A stretch of 64,000 nt of DNA. Source: Planctomycetota bacterium (GTDB taxonomy: Bacteria; Planctomycetota; UBA1135; GCA-002686595). The number at the start of each line of letters is the position of its first letter. Positions within the stretch are counted from its first letter, which is position 1. The translations under genes and the position numbers were made by a program. The stretch lies in assembly GCA_028823345.1 (NCBI GenBank), contig JAPKBR010000002.1, forward strand, positions 83,050-147,049, in the 5' to 3' direction. The notes under the pieces were generated by a model. It had not been told where the DNA came from and searched no databases. It was given only the letters and a program-made list of their open reading frames with translations. Below, one piece after another: positions 25,936-35,621 of the stretch.

Positions 25936-26910
25936 TCAGCTGGCTCCGTCCGCCACTTGCCCAGCTTCCTCGCCTTTGGGAGTCCGGCCCCGCTCGTCTT
26001 CGAGCAACTTGAGGGCCGCGGTTGCGCGACCACGCCCCGCGTACTCTTGCCAATTGGCCGTGCCGTAGTCGATCAGTTTGGCCAGCATCCCGGGCAGGTC
26101 TTCCCGTGAAACAATCGAATCCAGCTGGCCCTTTTCCATCAGGAACTCTGCCCGCTGAAATCCGGGGGGCAACTCTTGGCGAATGGTGCTGGCAATTACC
26201 CGAGGCCCGGCAAAACCGATGAGGGCACCGGGCTCCGCCAGGGTTAAATCGCATACCGTAGCAAAGGACGCGGTCACGCCCCCGGTGGTCGGGTTGGTCA
26301 TGACGCAGATCGACAGACCACCCGCGTCGGACAGTTCAGCCAAGGCGGAGCATGTTTTGGCCATTTGCATCAGGGACAACATCCCCTCGTGCATGCGCGC
26401 TCCGCCGGAACTGGTGAAAAGGACCAGGGGATATTTCTTCTCCCTTGCAGTCTCGGCGGCGAGGGCGATTTTCTCGCCCACCACTTCGCCCATGGAACCA
26501 CCCATGAACCGAAAGTCGAGCACTGCCAAAACCACTGGCCGCCCTTGAATCTCACCGGTGCCACAGATCAACGCATCGTTCTGTCCGGTGCGTTTGACCG
26601 TGCGATCAAGTTTCTCCCCATAGGGCACAGAGTCCATGAAGTTCAAACGGTCGAGACTCGTCAAGTCCGCAAAGTGCTCCTCCCAACTGCCCTCATCGAG
26701 AGTGCTCTGGATGCGAGCGGGCCCCGGCAGGGTGAAGTGAAAACTGCACTTGGGACAGACCATGCCATTCTCTTCCAACTCCTTGCGGTAGATCGTGGTC
26801 GCGCAGCCTTCGCACTTCATCCACAGGCCACCGGGCATATCCTTCTTCTTGAAGCGTATGCGCGAAATACGGCCAGACTTGCCTTCGTCTTTGGGTGTGT
26901 TACTTGCCAT
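25936..26910 (-). CDS. accD: Acetyl-CoA carboxylase carboxyltransferase subunit beta
   Basis: 324 residues. With AccA it transfers CO2 from carboxybiotin to acetyl-CoA for malonyl-CoA. Its N-terminal four-cysteine zinc ribbon (CEGCATTIYRKELEENGMVC, then PKC) is intact, followed by the crotonase-like core: LAVLDFRFMGGSMGEVVGEK, FTSSGGARMHEGMLSLMQMA, and TNPTTGGVTASFATV. Length is normal. It is last in a gap-pgk-rpe-accD row, 26 bases after rpe. The tail is disordered and Gly/Asp-rich. Confidence 0.97.
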   Translation of the reverse strand: MASNTPKDEGKSGRISRIRFKKKDMPGGLWMKCEGCATTIYRKELEENGMVCPKCSFHFTLPGPARIQSTLDEGSWEEHFADLTSLDRLNFMDSVPYGEKLDRTVKRTGQNDALICGTGEIQGRPVVLAVLDFRFMGGSMGEVVGEKIALAAETAREKKYPLVLFTSSGGARMHEGMLSLMQMAKTCSALAELSDAGGLSICVMTNPTTGGVTASFATVCDLTLAEPGALIGFAGPRVIASTIRQELPPGFQRAEFLMEKGQLDSIVSREDLPGMLAKLIDYGTANWQEYAGRGRATAALKLLEDERGRTPKGEEAGQVADGAS

Positions 26911-26936
26911 GGTTGTCTCGGGTAATCGGGTCGAGT

Positions 26937-27626
26937 TCAGGAGGGATTGGCAGCCACGGCGGCCTCGGCCAATTGACGGAATTCGGTGATGCGCTGCTTC
27001 ACATCGGGAGCGCCAAAGATGGCGGAGCCGCTGACCAGCACATCAGCGCCGGCCTCGGCACAAAGGGGCAGGGTTTCGCCGTTCAGGCCCCCGTCCATTT
27101 CCACGTGCCCCTGGAACCCCAGGGTCCGCAGGCGGCGGACCTTGTCCAACACTTCGGGCATGAACGACTGGCCGCCGAAACCGGGGAAGACGCTCATCAC
27201 GAGCACCATGTCCAACTCGTCCAACAACTCTTCCCAGGGCTCCAGGGCAGTGTCCGGGTTGAGGGCCAGCCCCACCTTGGGGATGCCGTGCTCGCGGCAA
27301 GCGGCGATCACTTCCCGGGCACCCGCCACCCCATCCACTGCTTCCGCGTGAAAGGTCCAGACATGGGCGCCCGCTTTGGCGTAGGCCTCGACCCACTGCA
27401 GGGGGTTCTCGATCATCACGTGCACGTCGAGGGGCGCACGGGCCACTTTCGCAAGGGCCGCCACCACCGGGGGACCAATGGTCAGATTCGGCACAAAGTG
27501 CCCATCCATCACATCGATGTGCAGCCAATCTGCACCCGCGTCTTCAATGCGGAGCACCTCTTCCGCCAGGCGTGAAAAGTCAGAGGAAAGCAAACTGGGG
27601 GCAATCAGCATGGGTCGCGGAGACAT
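26937..27626 (-). CDS. rpe: Ribulose-phosphate 3-epimerase
   Basis: 229 residues from the ATG at 27626; another ATG at 27611 gives MLIAPSLLSSDF. Interconverts ribulose 5-phosphate and xylulose 5-phosphate. Seen: the Ser/Asp site IAPSLLSSDFSRLAEE, the metal/catalytic HIDVMDGHFVPNLTIGPPVV, HVMIENP, MSVFPGFGGQSF and EMDGGLNGET. The longer form from 27692 adds a Trp-rich stretch that is not family-like. Sits between pgk and accD, all on the same strand. Confidence 0.96.
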   Translation of the reverse strand: MSPRPMLIAPSLLSSDFSRLAEEVLRIEDAGADWLHIDVMDGHFVPNLTIGPPVVAALAKVARAPLDVHVMIENPLQWVEAYAKAGAHVWTFHAEAVDGVAGAREVIAACREHGIPKVGLALNPDTALEPWEELLDELDMVLVMSVFPGFGGQSFMPEVLDKVRRLRTLGFQGHVEMDGGLNGETLPLCAEAGADVLVSGSAIFGAPDVKQRITEFRQLAEAAVAANPS

Positions 27627-27718
27627 GGGGGGCCAGAGGGGGGACTCGAGAAGGCCCCAGCCTACCCAACCGCTCCATCGGCACGACCGCAAAATCCGAA
27701 CTTTGGCGCAGGGGGGGA

Positions 27719-28906
27719 TCAGTCCCTGGAAAGGGCAGCGATTCCCGGCAGAATTTTCCCCTCCAGCAACTCCAAGGAGGCCCCGCCCCCGGTGGACACG
27801 TGGTCCACCTCACCGGCCAGTCCCAGCTGCTGGATCGCCGAAACGGAATCTCCGCCGCCCACTATCGTCAAGCCCTGGGCCCCAGCCAGGGCCCGGCCCA
27901 CGCCCCGGGTCCCCTCGCTAAAGGCCTCGAATTCAAAGACTCCCATGGGACCATTCCAAACCACCGTGCCCGCTTGGGTCACCCGCCCGGCAAAAGCAGC
28001 CTGGGTGACGGGCCCGATGTCCAGGCCCATACGCCCGTCGGGAATTTCGATACCACAAACCTCGGCCAGCGCATCGGCGCCAAAGTGATCAGCTACCCGA
28101 TGATCCACGGGCAAGCAAAGTTCGACTCCCCGTTCTTGCGCCTTTTTAAGGGCCCCTCGACAGGTATCTAGATGTTGCTCTTCAAACAAACTCGCGCCGA
28201 TCGAATGGCCCTGGGCAGCGAGGAAGGTGTAGGCCATGCCACCCCCAACCAAGAGCGTATCCACCTTGTCGAGCAAGGCATCCACCACCGCTAGCTTGTC
28301 CGAGACCTTGGCTCCCCCCAAGATCGCAACCAAGGGTCGCTTGGGGTCTTCGAGCACACCACGAAAGGCATCTACTTCTGCTTCAAGCAACAGACCAGCC
28401 GCGGAGGGCAAGTGCTGGGGAATGCCAGAAACGGACGAATGCGCTCGATGGCAAGCACCAAAAGCATCGTTGACAAAAGCGTCTCCCAGGGCGGCGAAAT
28501 CCCTAGCCAACTGGTCGTCCCCTTTGGTTTCCCCCCCATGAAAGCGCACGTTCTCCAGCAACACCACCGAACCCAGAGCCGCGCCCTCGATTCCCGCTTG
28601 CGCCACGGGCCCCACGCTCTCATCCAGCTTGACCACTTCGCTGCCCAAGAGCTCGGCTAAACGCACGCCAATCACATCGACCCGCAAAGCCTCCACCACC
28701 TGCCCCTTAGGGCGGCCGAAGTGGCACAGGCACACCGGTTTCGCGCCTCGCTTGAGCAGACTGCGTAGGGTGGGCAAGGCTGCCCGAATGCGCGTGTCAT
28801 CGATAATCGCGCCAGCATCATCGAGGGGCACGTTGAAGTCCACCCGTAGGAGAACCACTAGGCCCTCGACGGGCAAATCAGCAAGGGTGCGGCAGGTAAG
28901 ACTCAT
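27719..28906 (-). CDS. pgk: Phosphoglycerate kinase
   Basis: 395 residues. Transfers phosphate from 1,3-bisphosphoglycerate to ADP. Key motifs: VVLLRVDFNVPLDDAG with IIDDTRIRAALPTL, LLENVRFHGGETKGD, FGACHRAHSSVSGIP, ILGGAKVSDKLAVVDAL, VWNGPMGVFE and GGGDSVSAIQQLG near the end. Length is normal for bacteria. It follows gap by 72 bases and precedes rpe, the expected glycolytic pairing. Confidence 0.97.
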   Translation of the reverse strand: MSLTCRTLADLPVEGLVVLLRVDFNVPLDDAGAIIDDTRIRAALPTLRSLLKRGAKPVCLCHFGRPKGQVVEALRVDVIGVRLAELLGSEVVKLDESVGPVAQAGIEGAALGSVVLLENVRFHGGETKGDDQLARDFAALGDAFVNDAFGACHRAHSSVSGIPQHLPSAAGLLLEAEVDAFRGVLEDPKRPLVAILGGAKVSDKLAVVDALLDKVDTLLVGGGMAYTFLAAQGHSIGASLFEEQHLDTCRGALKKAQERGVELCLPVDHRVADHFGADALAEVCGIEIPDGRMGLDIGPVTQAAFAGRVTQAGTVVWNGPMGVFEFEAFSEGTRGVGRALAGAQGLTIVGGGDSVSAIQQLGLAGEVDHVSTGGGASLELLEGKILPGIAALSRD

Positions 28907-28978
28907 AGCTTCTGCAGATCAAAATCGGAGACCAGGGGCAATCGAGAAACCTTCCCAATTGCCCCCAAACGGCAAACT

Positions 28979-30019
28979 TTAGCCCTTTTTGGAGGCAGCC
29001 TTCTTACGCTTGGCGGGCAACTTCATCTTGTGGGAGAAGCGCATCAGCTGCACCACACGGTTGGAGTAACCCCACTCGTTGTCATACCAAGAGACGACCT
29101 TGACCATCTTGTCAGCGATCATCATGGTGGCCCCCCCGTCGACGATGGAACTGTGGGGGTCCCCCACGATGTCCTGGGAAACAATGGGGTCGTCCGTGTA
29201 GCCCAGGACGCCCTTCATGCCCTTACTCTTAGCGGCCTTCGCGAAGACCGCATTAATCTGCTCGACTGTTGCCTTCTTCTTCAGGACGGCAACCAGGTCC
29301 ACCACGGAACCGTCGGGGACGGGAACGCGCATGGACATACCATCCAGCTTGCCAGCCAACTTGGGCAGAACCTTGCCAACGGCCCGGGCTGCGCCAGTGC
29401 TGGTGGGGATGATGTTTTGGGCTGCGGCGCGCGAACGGCGCAGGTCCCCGTGGGGCAAGTCGAGGATCCGTTGATCGTTGGTGTAGGCGTGAACTGTGGT
29501 CATCAACCCGTGCTGGATGCCGAAGTTATCGTCGAGCACCTTGGCAATGGGTGCCAAGCAGTTGGTTGTGCAAGATGCGTTGGAGATGATTCGGTCGGAT
29601 GCCTTGAGGGAACCCTCGTTGACCCCCATGACCACCATGGCGTCGATCGCGTCCTTGGGCGGCACGGTCAGCAACACGCGCTTGGCGCCAGCAGTCAAGT
29701 GCATGGAACATGCCTCACGGGTGGCGAATACGCCGGTGGCTTCCACCACAAAATCAATGCGGTTGGCCGCGTGGGGCAGCTTGGAAGGATCGCGCTCAGC
29801 GGTCACTTCGATCTTGACCCCATCCACGCGCATGCCGCCCTTGACAGAGGTGACTTTCCCGGGGTAACGCCCGTGCACGGAGTCGTACTTCAGGAGGTGG
29901 GCCAGCACTTCCGGCTGGGTCAGGTCATTGATGGAAACAACCTCGCAGCCGGGGGTGTTTTGGATGATCCGGAAGACGTTTCTGCCGATTCGGCCGAAGC
30001 CATTGATCGCGATGCGCAT
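28979..30019 (-). CDS. gap: Glyceraldehyde-3-phosphate dehydrogenase
   Basis: 346 residues. Oxidises glyceraldehyde 3-phosphate with NAD and phosphate. INGFGRIGRNVFR is the N-terminal cofactor site and INDL carries the Asp that favours NAD over NADP. The catalytic run is IISNASCTTNCLAPIAKVLD, with the Cys near residue 155. The C-terminus ends in a Lys/Ala-rich tail (KRKKAASKKG), longer than usual. First gene of the gap-pgk-rpe-accD row. Confidence 0.97.
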   Translation of the reverse strand: MRIAINGFGRIGRNVFRIIQNTPGCEVVSINDLTQPEVLAHLLKYDSVHGRYPGKVTSVKGGMRVDGVKIEVTAERDPSKLPHAANRIDFVVEATGVFATREACSMHLTAGAKRVLLTVPPKDAIDAMVVMGVNEGSLKASDRIISNASCTTNCLAPIAKVLDDNFGIQHGLMTTVHAYTNDQRILDLPHGDLRRSRAAAQNIIPTSTGAARAVGKVLPKLAGKLDGMSMRVPVPDGSVVDLVAVLKKKATVEQINAVFAKAAKSKGMKGVLGYTDDPIVSQDIVGDPHSSIVDGGATMMIADKMVKVVSWYDNEWGYSNRVVQLMRFSHKMKLPAKRKKAASKKG

Positions 30020-30116
30020 AGATTCTGTGGGAAGGGGGAGGGTTAGCTTTTACACTCTTTGAAAGAAGGAGCATGAGGGCTAGGGAAGGTTTGAAGGTGC
30101 TGACGATCGCTCCACT

Positions 30117-30137
30117 GGAGAACCTTTGAAGGTCTCC
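30117..30137 (+). other. Hairpin in the gap-tilS intergenic region
   Basis: ggagaacctt and aaggtctcc pair with one bulged base, about 9 bp, and are followed by gatttta. It stands between the divergent gap and tilS genes and could end or attenuate a leader transcript. Weak evidence. Confidence 0.35.
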
Positions 30138-30222
30138 GATTTTAGGACGATTCGGCGGGAGAGAATACGAGTCTCAGCCGATTGCATCAATACGCGTCTT
30201 TATTCCTGTATCTGCTCAGACC

Positions 30223-31788
30223 ATGTCCAGCTCCCAATCACCCCCGCCCAGGCCCACGGATCCGTGGCCCCAACGATGGGCCGGTCTTGCCCGAGCCGCA
30301 GGTTTGCGCCCCACAGAACCCGTGGCCATTGCCCTCTCGGGGGGCGCTGACAGCATTTTCTTGCTGCATGCCCTGGCCCGGGCCGCCGAAAAGCCCCGGG
30401 TCCTCGCGATCCATGTGGATCACGGACTCAGAGGCCAAGATTCCCAGGATGACGCCGCCTTCTGCGCCCGCACCGCCGCCCGCCTGCAGGTTTCCTTTGC
30501 CCGCCTGAGGGTCGAACTGGACCCAAGCCCGTCCGGCCTCGAAGAACGCGCCCGCCACGCCCGCTACCAGGCCCTGGTGGAAGAAACCCAAAACAACGGC
30601 CTCGGCATCCTGCTCACGGGGCACCACGAGGACGACGCCCTCGAAACCCTGCTCCAACGCTGGACCCGGGGTAGCGACTTGGCTGGCCTGCCCGGCCTCA
30701 AGCGCCGCTATACCATGTCCGACACCTCGGGGCGCAAGCTCACGGTGGTTCGACCCCTCTTGCCCCTGCGCCGGGAAGAGGTGCGCCAGATCCTAGTAGA
30801 CGCCCAAATTGAATGGCGCGAAGATGCCACCAATCAGGATCAGATTTTCACGCGCAACCGCATTCGAGAGGGCCTACTCCCATCCCTGAATGACGCCAGC
30901 GAAGGTCAGGCCATTGATGGTCTGCGGGCCTTTGCCTCCGCGGTGGAATCCCTCGAAGGGGAACTCGCCAGTTGCACGGCACACATCACCTGGAGCAGCC
31001 GGAGCGATTTGACTCACTCGTCAGATCCCGCCCTGGGCTCTGCTCCCCAGCGAATCGAGCGCACCCGTATCAGCGCCCTGCCCACTCCACTCCAACGGCG
31101 CACCCTCTGGCGCCTGATCCAAGAAGGTTGTGGCGGCGCGCCCTCCCGCAGCCTATTGGATGGGGTAACCGAAGATCTCAGCGCGGGCCGTTTGGCCAAG
31201 CACACGCTCCCCGGGGGCTGGCTCCTCGAGCTTTCCCGGCATGAGCTAAGCCTGCTTCGCCCGCCCCTGGACCCTGATGCCGAGCCCAACGCCCTTGAGG
31301 CCCCCTGGACCCAGTCGATCCCCCTTGTCATTGACGGCACCACCATGCTGCCCGATGGCCGACGCTTGACCACGAGTTGGGTCGAGACCCCTGGGGATCA
31401 AAACCACCCCAGCCGCGAGGACCAGGTCGAACTCGACTCCGAGTCCCTGCCCGAGAACCTCTTGGTCCGCCTTCCCCAGGCCGGAGACCGTTTTCAGGCC
31501 CTCGGCGCACCTGGGAAGCGCAAATTGACCCGATTCCTCTCCGATGCGGGCATTGCTCGGGAGCAACGGGCTCAGATTCCCCTGGTTCTAGCTGGGGACG
31601 AGATCATTTGGGTTGCTGGTGTTCGTCCCGGTGACCGGCACCGCCTCCGGGAAGTGACCCGCAGGCGCCTGCGGCTCACCATCGAGCCTGCTGGTGAAGG
31701 CGCGACCCCAATCTCGGAGCAATCTGAGCGCATCTTGGGCCCTTCGGCAGTGCCCCATGTGGAATCGAAGACCGGCGAATCGGTCTGA
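30223..31788 (+). CDS. tilS: tRNA(Ile)-lysidine synthase
   Basis: 521 residues. Ligates lysine to C34 of tRNA-Ile(CAU) with ATP, so that it reads AUA. The PP-loop motif SGGADS is near residue 40 in VAIALSGGADSIFLLHAL, followed by IHVDHGLRGQDSQDDAAFC and HHEDDALETLLQRWTRGS, all characteristic of the TilS/MesJ N-domain. The C-domain has QAGDRFQALGAPGKRKLTRF. Length is normal. Divergent from gap with a 203-base spacer. Confidence 0.95.
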   Translation: MSSSQSPPPRPTDPWPQRWAGLARAAGLRPTEPVAIALSGGADSIFLLHALARAAEKPRVLAIHVDHGLRGQDSQDDAAFCARTAARLQVSFARLRVELDPSPSGLEERARHARYQALVEETQNNGLGILLTGHHEDDALETLLQRWTRGSDLAGLPGLKRRYTMSDTSGRKLTVVRPLLPLRREEVRQILVDAQIEWREDATNQDQIFTRNRIREGLLPSLNDASEGQAIDGLRAFASAVESLEGELASCTAHITWSSRSDLTHSSDPALGSAPQRIERTRISALPTPLQRRTLWRLIQEGCGGAPSRSLLDGVTEDLSAGRLAKHTLPGGWLLELSRHELSLLRPPLDPDAEPNALEAPWTQSIPLVIDGTTMLPDGRRLTTSWVETPGDQNHPSREDQVELDSESLPENLLVRLPQAGDRFQALGAPGKRKLTRFLSDAGIAREQRAQIPLVLAGDEIIWVAGVRPGDRHRLREVTRRRLRLTIEPAGEGATPISEQSERILGPSAVPHVESKTGESV

Positions 31789-31914
31789 AACAAATTGCTC
31801 AGGGCAGGTCGAACCTCCCTGGATCCTAGAAAAAAGCTGCCCCAACCCCAGCGAATTGGGACTGAAAGGGGTTTCCTCGCCCTTGCTCGTTACTATTCTC
31901 CCTGCCATTGAATC

Positions 31915-32667
31915 ATGGGAGCCCTGCAAGACAACCTGAAGCGCCTGAAGGCGCGCCTGAATGACGCCGAGCGGGCCGCTGGGCGGTCTGTTGGTTCTGT
32001 ACAGCTCTTGCCGGTGACCAAGACGGCCGACCCTGCCTTGACCCTGGAGTTAGCCCAGGATGGAGAGCTGGAGTTGGCTGAGAACCGGGTGCCCTTCCTC
32101 GAACAAAAGGCCGCCGAGCTGGCAGCTGCAGGGGTTCAGGTGAGGTGGCACTTTATCGGGCACTTGCAACGGAACAAAGCCCGCCGGGTGCTCAAACTGG
32201 CCGAGGTGATTCACTCGGTGGACAGCCTGCGCTTGATCGAAACCCTCGCGCGCATCGCTGAGGAAGAAAAGCTACGGCCCCGAATATTCCTCGAAGTGCT
32301 CTTGAGCAGCGAGAATGAAAAGAGCGGATTCGACCCCGCGAACCTCAATTCGGCCATCGAAGCAGTCATCGCTGCACAGTGCTTTGACCTGGAAGGGATT
32401 ATGGTGATGGGGCCGCGGGAGGCCGATGGCACCCAGCAGGTATTCCAAAGGGCAAATGCCCTAGCGCAAGGACTATCAGATGCATTTCCGGATGCGTTCA
32501 GTAAGGGTCATTGCCAGCTTTCCATGGGCATGAGCGGAGACTTAGAATTGGCGGTGGCTGAGGGCTCCCATGTGGTGCGCGTGGGCAGTGCCCTTTTTGA
32601 GGGACTTGTATCCACCGGCTCTTCCGCACTGAAAGATCCGAACAACGCCTCGGAGGGAGCCGCATGA
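31915..32667 (+). CDS. YggS family pyridoxal 5'-phosphate homeostasis protein
   Basis: 250 residues. PLP-binding protein (PROSC/YlmE/YggS fold, a single TIM barrel), thought to buffer free PLP. The PLP lysine sits in LLPVTKTADPAL near residue 37; VRWHFIGHLQRNKARRVL, IFLEVLLSSENEKSGFDP, and GHCQLSMGMSGDLELAVAEG followed by VRVGSALFEG complete the family pattern. The start ATGG is at 31915. The stop overlaps the kinase start by 4 bases. Confidence 0.93.
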   Translation: MGALQDNLKRLKARLNDAERAAGRSVGSVQLLPVTKTADPALTLELAQDGELELAENRVPFLEQKAAELAAAGVQVRWHFIGHLQRNKARRVLKLAEVIHSVDSLRLIETLARIAEEEKLRPRIFLEVLLSSENEKSGFDPANLNSAIEAVIAAQCFDLEGIMVMGPREADGTQQVFQRANALAQGLSDAFPDAFSKGHCQLSMGMSGDLELAVAEGSHVVRVGSALFEGLVSTGSSALKDPNNASEGAA

Positions 32668-35621
32668 GCACTCGCCTAATCCTCCAACCCCAGGGCGGAG
32701 GGCCCTCCACCGAACTTCCCCGCCAGGGGCGACTGCTCATTGGAAGTGATCCCGAGCGGGCGGACTATGTGCTGGAAGGTGCGGGTATCGAGGCACTCCA
32801 TTGCGCCATTGGTCGACTCAAAGGGGGCGGCTGGGCGATCAAGGACTTGGGCTCCCGGTACGGCACCAGCGTCAACGGCAAACCAGCCTCTGCGGCGCGC
32901 CTTGCCGTGGGTGATGTGCTCGTGTTGGGCTCCCGCCGCCTGATCATCCAGGACCCCGCCGCAGGTTCTGCTTCCCAACCACAAGCCCCGCAATCAAGCC
33001 CCGCGGCTCCCCTACCAAACGCCCCGGAATCAGCCCCAAGGCCATCAACAGCGGCGAAGCCGGCATCTTCACCAAGCCCCCGCTCGGCCGCTCGGCAAAC
33101 CCCTCCGATCATTCCCGGCTACACGATCAAGCGCTACCTCGGCCGGGGCGCCAGCGGTACGGTTTGGCTGGCCCGGCAAGAAAGTTTGGCAAGGGAAGTA
33201 GCTCTCAAAGTGCTTTCCCCCAAGCTCGCCCAGGATGCGGATTTTGTCGCCCGCTTTCAGGCCGAGGCTCGCGCGGCGGCTGCCCTCAATCACCCGAACG
33301 TGGTGCACGTCTATGATGTGGGAGCCGCCAACGGCTTTCACTACTTGTGCATGGAGTTTATGGATGATGGCTGCCTCGAAACCCAACTCATCTTAAACGG
33401 CCCCCTGCCTTGGCGCGAGGTGCTCAACGTTGTCTCCGATGCGGCACGGGGACTTTCCTATGCACAAACCCAGGGCCTTGTGCACCGGGACATCAAGCCT
33501 GCAAACCTCATGCGCGGCTCCGATGGACGCACGCGCCTGGCGGACTTGGGGCTCGCCACCTCCATTGAAGCAGTGGAGGTGGATGGAGTTGAGGATGGTC
33601 AGCGCAAATTGGTGGGCACACCCCAGTTCCTCGCCCCCGAAGTAATCCGTGGAGACCCCGCTTCCCCCGCCTCGGATTTGTACTCCCTCGGCGCCACCGC
33701 TTATCGACTTCTCAGCGGACACACACCCTTCGAAGCGGAAAAAGCCGCGGACGTACTGCGCGCCGTATTGCGCGACGAACCCGAAGCCCTCAGTTCCCGC
33801 GTCCCCGGCCTTCCTTACCCGGTGGCTGCGCTTGTGCACCGCATGCTGTCCAAGGATGGCGCAACCCGCCCAGCTTCGGCCAAGGTGGTGGTAGACGAAA
33901 TTGAGAACATTCAGGACGGCCGCTCGAGCGCCAACCTAGAGGGAATTGCTGGAAAGGCCCCCACGAAGCGCGGACCGATGATCGCTATCGTGCTAGTGGT
34001 CGTCGCCTTCCTCACTTGGTACTTCATCAACCTCCCGGGGCATCCCAAGACAGACGAACCCAACGGTCCAAAGGTTTCAGGGACACAACCCGACGAACCT
34101 CAACCCCAAGGGGCCCCCACCAGCGATCCCTCACCGAACGTGCCCCTCACGGAAACCCCGGACCCGGCCACCGTTACCGTCATCACCAGCAACGGAAACG
34201 GGGGAGCCCAAGCTGGCGATGACCCGACGGACCATGACACGGCAGAACAAGCCTTCGAGCGCAATGCCCAAGTGGCCCTAAAGGCCCTTCAAGCCCAGAC
34301 CTTGACCGATTCCCAGCGTGTCCAAGCCCTGCGGGATCTCGCCATGGAATGGGCCGGCAGCTCCACCTCCACAGATGCCCTCGCCACCGCCGAGGCCCTC
34401 GAAGCCAACCAAGGGGCGGACGAAGCCACAGAGCAGAAACTCAGTACCCGGCGCGATGCATTGCTTGAGTTGCTCCGTACCGCCGCCACTTTGGATCCAG
34501 CCAAGCCCGGACTCTCCGGCATCTTAGCACGCCTGGAGCAAGTTCCAGGCCAGTTGGACTTTGCCCAGGACTTGGGTTTCCAGCAGGGTAAACAGGCCAT
34601 CCTCGACGGGTTGTTTGACGCAGCTCTGGTCCGAGCCGCGCGGGTTCTCAGTGATGCCGCCAGCCAACAAGCCTCGGGAGAATTCACAGCCCTTCCCGGA
34701 CTCCTACGGACCTTCATCGAGCAAGCAGACTTGCCCCCTGAAACCCCACAGGAAGACCAACGTATATTCCTTCTGCGTCAAAATATCGCCAGCGCTGCAG
34801 CAATCCTGCGCAACCTTTCCAGCCTGGAGGCCACCTTCCGTACCACACGGGCGGATTCCGAACAGGAGCTCGTCAAGGAAGCCCTTACGGGCACGGGCGC
34901 CGAAGGCCCTGGGGTGCTGGCGATGCTGCAAGCGGGGGACCTGGTCCAAGCAGACGCAGCCATCCTGTCCCTGTTGTCGATTGTGCAAACCCCCACCCTC
35001 GCGGGTCCGCTCCGAATCCTCCAGGCCGACACCCAAGCTGGACTGCGTGCCCTCGGGATCCTGAGCCAGAGTTTCAACTCCCCCGGCTGGCGACGCAAAA
35101 CCGTGCTGGATTTGCGCCGGGGTCAAGCTTCCTACGAAGTGGTGACCTGCGACGATCAAGGCCCCATGGTTCAGGTGGATGGTACCCTCACCCATCTGGG
35201 ATGGGCACCATTCCTGGCCAGCGCCAAGGGCATGGATCATCTCTTTGACCGGCGCCTCGAGCGCTTCTTCAGCGCCACGGAAAAAGCGGATATCAGTAGG
35301 CTCATGCGCTTGGCAGCCGTGCTCGAGAGCTTCAACATCGCCCTGAATTTGATGGACCAACCCGTGGTCACCGACCAGCGGGTCCGGAAATTGAACCAGC
35401 CCTTCGAGCAAGCCCTTCCGCCCGTGGGCGAAGAATTACCCGCCCAAGAGGCCGCCCAGCTGCAACTGGAAATGGCTGCGGCCCGAAGCCTTGGACTGGG
35501 GCTGCGGGACCTTTCCAGGGACAATCCCCTGGCCGCCAGCACCCACCTCGAACGCCTTGCAACCGAATACCAGGCCAGCGTGTTCCTCCTGCTGCTGCAC
35601 ACCCTCCCCGGGGATTCCTAG
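32664..35621 (+). CDS. FHA-domain Ser/Thr protein kinase with large C-terminal region
   Basis: 985 residues. FHA domain at about 22-95 (LLIGSDPERADY, DLGSRYGTSVNG), then a Pro/Ser linker and a kinase domain at about 152-415: LGRGASGTVWLAR, VALKV (catalytic Lys), VHRDIKPANLM, LADLGLAT (DLG in place of DFG), FLAPEVIRGDPASPASDLYS and HRMLSKDGATRPASA. A transmembrane helix (IAIVLVVVAFLTWYFI) is near 438-458. The last 520 residues are helical, Ala/Gln-rich and unassigned, presumably outside the membrane. Coupled to yggS by an ATGA overlap. Confidence 0.92.
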   Translation: MSTRLILQPQGGGPSTELPRQGRLLIGSDPERADYVLEGAGIEALHCAIGRLKGGGWAIKDLGSRYGTSVNGKPASAARLAVGDVLVLGSRRLIIQDPAAGSASQPQAPQSSPAAPLPNAPESAPRPSTAAKPASSPSPRSAARQTPPIIPGYTIKRYLGRGASGTVWLARQESLAREVALKVLSPKLAQDADFVARFQAEARAAAALNHPNVVHVYDVGAANGFHYLCMEFMDDGCLETQLILNGPLPWREVLNVVSDAARGLSYAQTQGLVHRDIKPANLMRGSDGRTRLADLGLATSIEAVEVDGVEDGQRKLVGTPQFLAPEVIRGDPASPASDLYSLGATAYRLLSGHTPFEAEKAADVLRAVLRDEPEALSSRVPGLPYPVAALVHRMLSKDGATRPASAKVVVDEIENIQDGRSSANLEGIAGKAPTKRGPMIAIVLVVVAFLTWYFINLPGHPKTDEPNGPKVSGTQPDEPQPQGAPTSDPSPNVPLTETPDPATVTVITSNGNGGAQAGDDPTDHDTAEQAFERNAQVALKALQAQTLTDSQRVQALRDLAMEWAGSSTSTDALATAEALEANQGADEATEQKLSTRRDALLELLRTAATLDPAKPGLSGILARLEQVPGQLDFAQDLGFQQGKQAILDGLFDAALVRAARVLSDAASQQASGEFTALPGLLRTFIEQADLPPETPQEDQRIFLLRQNIASAAAILRNLSSLEATFRTTRADSEQELVKEALTGTGAEGPGVLAMLQAGDLVQADAAILSLLSIVQTPTLAGPLRILQADTQAGLRALGILSQSFNSPGWRRKTVLDLRRGQASYEVVTCDDQGPMVQVDGTLTHLGWAPFLASAKGMDHLFDRRLERFFSATEKADISRLMRLAAVLESFNIALNLMDQPVVTDQRVRKLNQPFEQALPPVGEELPAQEAAQLQLEMAAARSLGLGLRDLSRDNPLAASTHLERLATEYQASVFLLLLHTLPGDS

